Source: a virus. Taken from it: 36,596 nt of DNA. The stretch is from positions 1 to 36,596 of the IMG/VR virus record IMGVR_UViG_3300025151_000123, one strand, 5' to 3'. The translations under genes and the position numbers were made by a program. Position 1 is the first letter of the stretch, and each line of letters opens with the position of its first letter. Of this stretch, positions 30,672 to 36,596 are shown in pieces. Under the pieces are notes generated by a model, which was given only the letters and a program-made list of their open reading frames with translations, was not told the DNA's origin and did not search any database.

Positions 30672-30705
30672 AACGCCCACACCGCTATCGAGCAGTGTGG
30701 GCGTT
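30672..30705 (-). terminator. Terminator after the scaffold gene
   Basis: An 11-bp perfect stem (AACGCCCACAC, 30672-30682 with 30695-30705) and a 12-nt loop, followed on the minus strand by TCTGTT, a weak U tract. The capsid promoter -35 box begins about 12 bp further on. Confidence 0.65.
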
Positions 30706-30724
30706 GGAATCGTTGGGGGTGGTG

Positions 30725-31888
30725 TCAGACTGCTCCGAGTGCGGCGTTTACCCGCTCCTCAAATGACGCGGTGTCAGAAACTCCGGCACGTTTGCTGGAT
30801 TCTTTCACAGCACCACTCATTGAAGGCTCTGCGTCTTCGTATTCGGCCAGCCTGTCGGTTAACGCATCCACTTCTTTCTGGAGTGTGACGTATTCACGGA
30901 CAATACTAGGCAGAATCTGGGCCGAAACAGCGTTATACGCCATGTCAACTGGGTGCGCGACAGACGGATCGGTTTCAGAAGCACGTTGCTGGACTGACGA
31001 CATATCGAGACCTTCCAGTCCAGAAAGGAACGGCAGCTTCTGCTGGACCCGTTCCACCACGTTACGGACCACATTCTGGCGGATTTGGGCCTTTTCAGCG
31101 GCCTGCTGCGCCACTTTCTGCTCTTCAAGCTGTTTGGCTTCGGCCAAGGCGGCGTCTGCGTTCTCGAAAAGCTGTGAGCGGCGTTCCAGAATTGGGTCAA
31201 TATCTTCTATAATACGGTAGATTTTGGCCTTATCCCTGTCAGATGCTTCAGCGAGAATCTCAGAAAGCTGCTCTTCTTGGGCATTTGGGTCGTCCATCGC
31301 CAACACATCGACCAAGGCATCGCCGTCGATCTCGTATTTGTCCGCGATCTGGTCGGCCTGCTCCATCAAATTGGTCAATGGATCAGTAACCGCTGTCCGA
31401 TAAGCGTCAGTAGCCTCCAGATTGGAGAACATCTGCTGCTGTTCGTATTCGGCGATCTTCGACTGGAGTGTTTCCACGTCGTGGCTTTCAGCCAGTCCAG
31501 ACAACTCTTTGACCTTCTGCTCGTATTCGGTCGCTTTTTGGCGTAGTTCATCCAGTTCGGAGCGGTTGGTCTTCAGTTCAGCCTTCAGTTGCTTGAACCG
31601 ATTCGCCGCTTTCGGGGTCCAGTCGTCGCCGACCTCGTCCGTCAGTTGCTCAAGTGGCTCAAGTGGCTCTTCGGCTGGCTCTTCGGCTGGCTCTTCGGCT
31701 GGCTCAGTTTCTGTTTCAGCGGCTGTCTCTTCACCAGAAGCAGCGTTTTCGAGTTTTGAAAAAGCCTCTTCTAGCGAAGCCTCGAAAGAAGGCGTCGCCG
31801 ACTCAGCACCAGCATCTGGCAACTGATCAATAGAGGCTTCGGTGGTAGTCTCAGCAGCTTCGGCTACTGGTTCAGCAGGTGCATCCAT
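30725..31888 (-). CDS. Scaffolding protein
   Basis: 387 residues, acidic, largely coiled coil, with a Glu/Pro/Ala-rich N-terminal region containing an EPAEEPAEEP repeat (about residues 60-75), helices through the centre (RFKQLKAELKTNRSELDELR in two turns) and a basic-Ala C-terminus (FEERVNAALGAV). It sits between the portal and the capsid genes, the usual place of scaffolds, and would guide procapsid assembly. It overlaps the preceding gene by 25 bp. Confidence 0.75.
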   Translation of the reverse strand: MDAPAEPVAEAAETTTEASIDQLPDAGAESATPSFEASLEEAFSKLENAASGEETAAETETEPAEEPAEEPAEEPLEPLEQLTDEVGDDWTPKAANRFKQLKAELKTNRSELDELRQKATEYEQKVKELSGLAESHDVETLQSKIAEYEQQQMFSNLEATDAYRTAVTDPLTNLMEQADQIADKYEIDGDALVDVLAMDDPNAQEEQLSEILAEASDRDKAKIYRIIEDIDPILERRSQLFENADAALAEAKQLEEQKVAQQAAEKAQIRQNVVRNVVERVQQKLPFLSGLEGLDMSSVQQRASETDPSVAHPVDMAYNAVSAQILPSIVREYVTLQKEVDALTDRLAEYEDAEPSMSGAVKESSKRAGVSDTASFEERVNAALGAV

Positions 31889-32178
31889 TCTTCGTCGGTG
31901 TTGTTGGTTCGGTTAGCTGGCATCTTCGTTAGTTTGGCCAGATCGTTGTAGGCGTCACGGTATCCAGCGAACCAACTCAATCGGTGGCTGTTCACTTGTG
32001 GATCTTCCGTGATCGACGACGCAGAAGGCGCAGCGGCTTCTTTCAGCGTGGCTACGGCCAACTGAAACGTGTCGTCGTCTAGAATTTCGCGTAATCGGGA
32101 TACCGATTCTTGGTTCAGGAACCAGTGTTCCAGTGATGTAGGGACCGTCGTTTTAGACGGGTTTCGTGCTTTTGCCAT
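31864..32178 (-). CDS. Small protein between portal and scaffold
   Basis: 104 residues. An EHWFLNQESVSRLREIL helix near the start, an Ala/Ser-rich linker (EAAAPSASS) and a C-terminal helix with SWFAGYRDAYNDLAKL. Small helical proteins in this place occur in many podoviruses; function unknown. The start comes 3 bp after the portal stop, and the end overlaps the scaffold start. Confidence 0.6.
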   Translation of the reverse strand: MAKARNPSKTTVPTSLEHWFLNQESVSRLREILDDDTFQLAVATLKEAAAPSASSITEDPQVNSHRLSWFAGYRDAYNDLAKLTKMPANRTNNTDEEWMHLLNQ

Positions 32179-32180
32179 AT

Positions 32181-34406
32181 TCAGGATTGTTCCGTTCGGA
32201 ACTCAAGAGCAGCTTTCGCATCGCGCATTGCTTGCTCCTGATCAAATTTCTTCTGCTTGATCGCCATGTCAAGTTCAGCCTTTTGCTGGGCTATCTGCAT
32301 GTCAACTTGGGCCTTTTGCATCTTCATGTCAACCTCAGATACTTGTGGTTGTTGGCCGGATTGCTCTGCCATTTCAGCTTGTTCGCGCTGAATTTTCTGT
32401 AGTGCCTTCGTCGTGTTGTTGATCGCCTCTTCGGCATACTGCAACGACTGCTTGGTGCTAGCGACAACAGATTGTAAAGCCGGATCACCAGCGGCGAACT
32501 GGAGCGTCTCACTGACGTGTTGGTAAAGTGCTTGTAGTATCGGCAGCGACTGCTGTGGATCAGCTTGTCCAGTATTGATTGCTTCCAGAAGTTGCTGAAG
32601 CAGTGGAACGTGGATCTGCAAGTGCTGGCCGTGCAGCTCGCTTGCGACAACAGGAACAGGCTGGCCTGCTTGCAACTGCTGGTTTTCCAGATAGGCGATC
32701 TTGAGATCAACTGTCGGACGCTGGTCTTCGTTAGCAGGAACGTAGCGGTCTGCCAGATCGTGGCCTACGCGAGTGCTGACAATGTCTCTGGTCAAGTTGC
32801 GGCGACCAACATCGTCGAACTGACCGCTGATGCCTTGAAGCTCGCGCAGTGATACGAGTCGATTTGCCATCGAGCCGTTGCCGATGGAGCGGACTGCTTT
32901 GGTCCGTTTCGTGTCGAGCTTGCGAATGAACTCTTCTTCCACGCCGCGATCCGCGCACCGCTTGAAGAAGTCGCGAATCAATGGATCGTTCTTCTTGCTG
33001 GTAACTACACGACGGACCATTTCTGGCAGTAGTCGGTTCCAGCTTGAGTAAAAGAGATTCAACGATGCGCCAGACAATCTGGTCGCTACGTCCATATCAG
33101 CAACCACTTGCATCTGGTTACGATACGGACTCGACTGCTGTGGTCCGTATGGACTTACAGTATCAGTGTTGAGAGAAAGCTGTTGCGAGATGTCTTGTAA
33201 CGCAGGTTGGACCGCTGTTCCCAGATTGGGAATCGCTTTCTCAATCACGCGCACGTTCGGTGACATCACGGCATACGCGCCGTAGAACGTGAAACTAAGT
33301 TCGTCGAGTGAACGCTGGTTCTCCGGCTGGATCATCACAGCAGAAGCCAACATCGCGCCGTCGATTTGCTGGCAGCGCAATCGGTTACTGGTCTGGATGT
33401 GCGAGAAGATACGCTGGCCCAGTCCGCGAACGGAGTGGTAAGTGCCGTTGCTGCCGACGCCATTGGTAAAGAACACATACGCCTGCTCCGGCGAGTCGTA
33501 TCGGCTAACGCGCTGATACATGAAATCTTTCGGGCTAGACTCAGCACTGATGTAATGGCTAATCGAGCCGTCCATTTCGCGGACCCAGTAGTGCAGAATA
33601 TCAACAGTCGGATTCTGGATTCCAGTATACAGGTCGTTGTTCTTAATCTCCGCCTGCAACGCTTCAAAGTCGCTGAACGTGTTTCCGGTAGTATACGCAC
33701 GACCAGACGTTTTCACGTTTTCCATCATCACCCGCTTCACTTCTTCAATATTCCAGCCAACTGCTTTAGCGGCTTTCTCGTTCTTGATGAAGTGATACAG
33801 TTCGTGCAGATGATACTGGCGGCGACCAATCGCGATGTCGATGGCCTGCTCGCTAGCTGGCGTCTGTCTGGGAATCAAGATGTCAGCAAAGCCGCCAACA
33901 CGAAAACGCCAGTCGTCCGGAGAATCGAAATAAGCGATGCCGACGCCGTGCTTGATGAAAGTATTGCAGAGACGCAAGTAGCTGGAGTGGAACTCAGGCC
34001 AACTCCGGAACAAGTGCGTCAGCTCTTCAGAGACGATGTCTTCTTTTGGGGCATTCTCGCTGCGTTCGCCAGTCGAGCCACGGACTTCTACGAGACGCTC
34101 AAGCGAGCTGTAGAGATCAACATACGCAGAAAGCGAGATGTCGAGTAGCCGTTGTGCTTCACCGAAGTTCAGATTGGTCTTCAGTGATTGTCCGCTCGCG
34201 GCTAGCTGGTTCTGATTGTATGGCGAGGCACCATCAAACATGCCATCAAGTCTAGCACGATTGACGGCGGACTTTTCATCGGCTTTCAGCAACGTAGAGA
34301 AGATGCCAACAGCAGACTTCACGTCTTTCAAACGAGAAGTAACTGGCTTTCCTTTTTCGTCCAGACTCTGCAAGTCAAGACCATCTAGCTCAGGCGGAGT
34401 ATACAT
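32181..34406 (-). CDS. Portal (head-tail connector) protein
   Basis: 741 residues, long for a portal but normal for podoviruses with an extended barrel. The N-terminal region (residues 50-130) and the central part with DVATRLSGASLNLFYSSWNR and YVPANEDQRPTVDLKIAYLE match portal proteins by pattern; the C-terminal 150 residues form Gln-rich helices (barrel) ending in a Lys/Gln/Met coiled coil. It forms the dodecameric DNA channel and docks the terminase. Its promoter lies directly upstream. Confidence 0.85.
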   Translation of the reverse strand: MYTPPELDGLDLQSLDEKGKPVTSRLKDVKSAVGIFSTLLKADEKSAVNRARLDGMFDGASPYNQNQLAASGQSLKTNLNFGEAQRLLDISLSAYVDLYSSLERLVEVRGSTGERSENAPKEDIVSEELTHLFRSWPEFHSSYLRLCNTFIKHGVGIAYFDSPDDWRFRVGGFADILIPRQTPASEQAIDIAIGRRQYHLHELYHFIKNEKAAKAVGWNIEEVKRVMMENVKTSGRAYTTGNTFSDFEALQAEIKNNDLYTGIQNPTVDILHYWVREMDGSISHYISAESSPKDFMYQRVSRYDSPEQAYVFFTNGVGSNGTYHSVRGLGQRIFSHIQTSNRLRCQQIDGAMLASAVMIQPENQRSLDELSFTFYGAYAVMSPNVRVIEKAIPNLGTAVQPALQDISQQLSLNTDTVSPYGPQQSSPYRNQMQVVADMDVATRLSGASLNLFYSSWNRLLPEMVRRVVTSKKNDPLIRDFFKRCADRGVEEEFIRKLDTKRTKAVRSIGNGSMANRLVSLRELQGISGQFDDVGRRNLTRDIVSTRVGHDLADRYVPANEDQRPTVDLKIAYLENQQLQAGQPVPVVASELHGQHLQIHVPLLQQLLEAINTGQADPQQSLPILQALYQHVSETLQFAAGDPALQSVVASTKQSLQYAEEAINNTTKALQKIQREQAEMAEQSGQQPQVSEVDMKMQKAQVDMQIAQQKAELDMAIKQKKFDQEQAMRDAKAALEFRTEQS

Positions 34407-34414
34407 CCGGATGG

Positions 34415-34443
34415 AAAATAAGTGGTTTGCGTCGAAGTGTCAA
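34415..34443 (-). promoter_or_regulatory. Promoter for the portal-capsid unit
   Basis: TTGACA at 34438-34443, a 17-bp spacer and TATTTT at 34415-34420 on the minus strand, 8 bp before the portal ATG at 34406. The -35 box overlaps the last codon and stop of the upstream gene. Confidence 0.65.
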
Positions 34444-34856
34444 GCATTCGGCCACACAAGATCAATTAGATGATCGACCTTTAGATTATGCCTCTTCCCG
34501 AACTTGTTTCGTAGTTGAACGTATGATGATTTGCCACGGAGATGCTCTGTCACGATATGGGGTCGAGGATTCCGGATACCGGATACACGCCACACGGCTC
34601 CGTAAGGCGTTATAGCGTAGTTTGGGTAGTTCGGTATCGTTTTCAGGTCGTCGGGCGTCTGCGTCGAATCTGAGACGATCTCGACACCACTATCGGATAT
34701 GTATGCACGGCAGCGTCTACCATCATCGGATTGGACGACCGAGTAGTTGCCACGGGAAGGCGACCAGAAACGGGCGAGCTGCTTTCCTTTGCGGAGATGG
34801 TAGATGTAACCAGATGACGAGAGTCCGTATTTCGATGCGCCTTTGATGTCTTTCAT
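34440..34856 (-). CDS. NUMOD4-like DNA-binding protein (homing-endonuclease-related)
   Basis: 138 residues from the ATG at 34856. A longer frame starts with a TTG at 34895, but that TTG is part of a TTGACA box. Two related halves each carry a NUMOD4-like pattern: ASKYGLSSSGYIYHL near the start and IPNYPNYAITPYGAVWRV, with SYVQLRNKFGKRHNLKVDHL in the second half. A complete HNH catalytic site is not visible, so it may be a DNA-binding remnant or regulator. It lies between the repeat array and the portal promoter. Confidence 0.5.
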   Translation of the reverse strand: MKDIKGASKYGLSSSGYIYHLRKGKQLARFWSPSRGNYSVVQSDDGRRCRAYISDSGVEIVSDSTQTPDDLKTIPNYPNYAITPYGAVWRVSGIRNPRPHIVTEHLRGKSSYVQLRNKFGKRHNLKVDHLIDLVWPNA

Positions 34857-34866
34857 ATGTGACGTG

Positions 34867-34895
34867 AATCCTGCATGCGTGCCGCTGAGTGTCAA
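34867..34895 (-). promoter_or_regulatory. Candidate promoter beside the repeat array
   Basis: TTGACA at 34890-34895 with AGGATT 17 bp on (34867-34872), a poor -10 box; CAGGAT with a 16-bp spacer is an alternative. The ATG at 34856 lies 10 bp beyond. It is the next element after palindromic block B in the direction of transcription. Confidence 0.4.
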
Positions 34896-34914
34896 AACTT
34901 TTCTTCAGAAAAGT

Positions 34915-35253
34915 CTTTGGTGCTGTGAAACGGTTTTGCCCTTATAAGAAAAACTTTTCTTTAAAGTCTTTGGTGCTGCAAAACCGTTTTACAGCACCAA
35001 AGGTTCTAGCGCAAAGTTTTTTTCCGAAAAACTGTTCTTACAGCACCAAAGAATCGGCTGTAGCCCGCATAACTTCGTTAAAAGTAAAACAAGTGTTTAA
35101 GAAATGACTAGAAAACCGTATACAGCACCAAAGACTCAAAACTGTTTTTACAGCACCAAAAATCTCTTTGGTGCTGCAAAACGGTTTTGTAATCGGCCTC
35201 TGAAAAGTGTTTTTACGGCACCAAAAATATCTTTGGTGCTGTGAAACGGTTTT
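34915..35253. repeat. Palindromic repeat array B (nine units)
   Basis: This 356-bp gap without a gene holds nine copies of the unit found in block A, on both strands: forward at 34915, 34968, 35166 and 35231; reverse ending at 35002, 35051, 35133, 35160 and 35225. The first four (34915-35051) are an inverted copy of block A. The others form head-to-head pairs around short AT-rich centres (35138-35188 and 35203-35253). The last unit reaches the stop codon of the gene at 35252. An extra hairpin lies at 34897-34914 (ACTTTTC, loop TTCA). Confidence 0.9.
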
Positions 35254-35542
35254 ACCCGCACCCTGAATCCCGATCCTGAACCCGCTTCTTGAGTCGCGCT
35301 CGCTCCTCCGCGAGACGTTTTCTTTGCGCCCGAATCCGCTCTCGATTCTTCCGGTAATACTCTCGATTGTATCGGCTACGGGATTCCTGATTCAGGGTCC
35401 ATAGTTCGGGGTCGAGTTCGCGTTCCAACTCTTTGCGTCGCTCGACTCGATACTTGCCCACTTCGGCGTGGTATTTGTGCTGATACTTGAGCCGTGCCTC
35501 TCGATTCTTGCGGTAGTATTCCTGCTTTTTCGGGTCGGGCAT
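35252..35542 (-). CDS. Small basic protein with repeated EYYRKNRE motif
   Basis: 96 residues from the ATG at 35542, chosen because it lies exactly 6 bp after a -10 box of a TTGACA promoter; a longer frame begins 75 bp upstream. Lys/Arg/Glu-rich and helical. EYYRKNREA near residue 8 and EYYRKNRER near residue 62 are an internal repeat. EYYRKNR-type segments occur beside HNH and GIY-YIG domains as DNA-binding helices, but no nuclease is present here. Its stop codon falls inside the last repeat unit of array B. Confidence 0.5.
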   Translation of the reverse strand: MPDPKKQEYYRKNREARLKYQHKYHAEVGKYRVERRKELERELDPELWTLNQESRSRYNREYYRKNRERIRAQRKRLAEERARLKKRVQDRDSGCG

Positions 35543-35548
35543 GCGCTG

Positions 35549-35577
35549 ATTCTGGCCAGCGTCCGGTAGACTGTCAA
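35549..35577 (-). promoter_or_regulatory. Promoter for the EYYRKNRE gene
   Basis: TTGACA at 35572-35577, a 17-bp spacer and CAGAAT at 35549-35554 on the minus strand, 6 bp before the ATG at 35542. The geometry equals that before 4717 and 22965. Confidence 0.6.
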
Positions 35578-35617
35578 ATTTTTTCACAGGCATACATATA
35601 TACACACGTTGCATCAC

Positions 35618-35793
35618 GTAAAAACTTACACCCCTACCCGTAGCGTCATAGCTTCACACACATACCGCATCCTGTATCGGGAGTCCTGAGTCGGGAATCA
35701 GGGTTCATGGTTCAGTGGTCACGCTCGCTTGACGCTCGCAGGAAAGGATGGGCCGCAGCTTGTTGAGACCGCGTCGCAATAAGGGAATCGGGC
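35618..35793. other. Intergenic stretch with clustered GANTC
   Basis: No gene is supported here. It holds three GANTC sites within 19 bp (35681-35699) in a run of GGGAGTC-like words; otherwise I see no structured element. Confidence 0.5.
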
Positions 35794-35830
35794 AAAAAAA
35801 AGCCCGCTTGCCATGACTGGCAAGCGGGCT
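35794..35830 (-). terminator. Rho-independent terminator
   Basis: On the minus strand, a perfect 12-bp stem (GCCCGCTTGCCA, 35802-35813 with 35818-35829) with a 4-nt loop runs into eight T residues (35794-35801). It closes the transcription unit of the 35836-36465 gene. Confidence 0.9.
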
Positions 35831-35835
35831 GTGAT

Positions 35836-36465
35836 TCAAGCGCAAAGCTTGATTTGCTTCCGCAGAGCTTCGATGAGAAGCTCTCTTGTCCCGTTGGATT
35901 GGCTAGCTGTCCATGAGATGATTTTCTCAACTGTTAGCGGCGAACCGCTAGCAGTAGCTTCCCGAGATTCGCGATAGGCCGCTTCGATCTTCTTATCCAC
36001 CAAGGTTTGCGGAGGTTGGCCTTTTCCGTTGGCGTCCGCCCAAGCCAACGCTACGGGTTCCGCTACATGCTCGCACGCTTCCTCGTAGGATTCGCGCCAA
36101 GCGTCTCCGCTTGTGGTGGATGGCTCAAGACCAGCACCACGCAACACAGCGTTGGCTAGTGAGACTGTGGGCCATTCGATGGCGTCGAAGTCTTGCCCCA
36201 CCACTGACAAGGCAAAGGGGATGAGTGGGCGTGCGCTGTTAAGCGCACTTGCGGCACGCTTCGCGCCTTCCTTGTCCGACTTGCCAAGCTCCGCGCGGAG
36301 CTTGGCAATTGCTTCGTCGATATCCCCTTCCATGTTGGAGACAGCGTATGCAATACGCTGGCCCAACGTGGCTTTGGCGTTGGACAAGCGAGTTGCGGCA
36401 CTCGCTACTTTACTTCCGGCCTCGATGATGGAGGCGACCGTTTCTTCAAACGTTTGGTTGTTCAT
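35836..36465 (-). CDS. Hypothetical helical protein in its own transcription unit
   Basis: 209 residues from the ATG at 36465. A frame start 75 bp upstream is a TTG that belongs to a -35 box. Helical, Ala/Glu-rich, without a membrane segment; features include FEETVASIIEAGSKVAS near the start, DIDEAIAKLRAELG and a C-terminal ELLIEALRKQIKL. I recognise no family. It has a promoter-like element upstream and a strong terminator directly after, so it is expressed alone, as early or accessory phage genes often are. Confidence 0.55.
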   Translation of the reverse strand: MNNQTFEETVASIIEAGSKVASAATRLSNAKATLGQRIAYAVSNMEGDIDEAIAKLRAELGKSDKEGAKRAASALNSARPLIPFALSVVGQDFDAIEWPTVSLANAVLRGAGLEPSTTSGDAWRESYEEACEHVAEPVALAWADANGKGQPPQTLVDKKIEAAYRESREATASGSPLTVEKIISWTASQSNGTRELLIEALRKQIKLCA

Positions 36466-36511
36466 TTTGCTTTTGTGTTTTCTGGAGGCTCTGATGTCGT
36501 CCCCCTTCACT

Positions 36512-36540
36512 AGTAAAGGTAGGAAAGGGGAATCGGTCAA
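36512..36540 (-). promoter_or_regulatory. Candidate promoter of the solo gene
   Basis: TTGACC at 36535-36540, a 17-bp spacer and TTTACT at 36512-36517, about 46 bp before the ATG at 36465. Unlike most promoters here it would give a leader. Confidence 0.45.
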
Positions 36541-36596
36541 ACGTTTGACGCATCACGCACGCTATTGCGACCGGTCTCAATAACTATCAACAATGG

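Noticed and set aside
30555-31220. Rightward frame opposite the scaffold gene
   Set aside because: Antisense to a clear coiled-coil gene and crossing its terminator; Ser/Cys/Arg-rich as shadows often are.
34857-34895. Longer frame of the NUMOD4-like gene starting at 34895
   Set aside because: Its TTG start is the first half of a TTGACA box; the ATG at 34856 follows the promoter as expected.
34915-35253. Repeat array considered as CRISPR
   Set aside because: Units occur on both strands with irregular gaps, some overlap as palindromes, and no cas genes are near. The spacing is not that of repeat and spacer.
36466-36540. Longer frame of the solo helical gene starting at 36540
   Set aside because: Its TTG start is part of a TTGACC -35 box and the added residues look like non-coding sequence.
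1-36596. Window as a complete circular genome
   Set aside because: Joining the right end to the left end puts the left-edge virion frame into unrelated sequence that soon reaches a stop, and no terminal overlap is seen.

Overview
The window is part of the genome of a double-stranded DNA tailed bacteriophage. It holds a complete packaging, portal, scaffold and capsid set, a replication module built on a family A DNA polymerase, a lysis cassette, tail-fibre genes and long internal virion (ejection-type) proteins. I see no tape measure, sheath or tail-tube genes, integrase or repressor. With the 741-residue portal and the coiled-coil virion proteins this suggests a short-tailed (podovirus-like) virus, but the window is incomplete: the gene at its left edge runs off the end. 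Base composition is near 50% GC. Almost no gene has a recognisable Shine-Dalgarno sequence. The host cannot be named from this; several gene families look like those of marine and freshwater phages.

Layout. (1) 1-4306, leftward: three internal virion proteins. (2) 4351-6686, leftward: a tRNA with anticodon CAT, a small basic protein, a palindromic repeat block, and the large terminase. (3) 6702-13305, rightward: a terminase-small-subunit candidate starting 15 bp from the large terminase and pointing away from it, then small genes, a MazG/DUF1599-like protein, a RuvC-like resolvase, a DnaA-C-terminal-like protein, an SF2 helicase, a RecB/Cas4-type nuclease with an Fe-S cysteine pattern, and a possible ssDNA-binding protein, ending at a terminator. 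(4) 13370-17295, rightward: family A DNA polymerase and an AEP primase/SF3 helicase fusion, ending at a terminator that lies inside the convergent nuclease gene. (5) 22965 down to 17270, leftward: about fifteen tightly overlapping genes covering tail proteins, small membrane proteins, a spanin-like pair, an amidase, a T4-type lysozyme, five small basic genes (one HNH-like), an HExxE protein and a nuclease. (6) 28755-23031, leftward: virion and tail-fibre genes. (7) 34406-28840, leftward: portal, small protein, scaffold, capsid, small protein. (8) 34440-36465, leftward: an accessory region with a long palindromic repeat array and three single genes.

Regulation stands out. At five starts a TTGAC-type -35 box, a 16-17 bp spacer and a loose TAnnnT-like -10 box end exactly 6 bp before the start codon, which predicts leaderless mRNAs; other units carry the same promoter with longer leaders. 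A 136-bp palindromic block between the large terminase stop and the next promoter recurs, inverted, about 30 kb away in the same kind of position (after a gene end, before a TTGACA box), where it has grown into a nine-unit array. Together the blocks hold thirteen copies of a 23-bp unit. This dispersed element is the most novel feature here and could act as an insulator or terminator, an operator or an origin.
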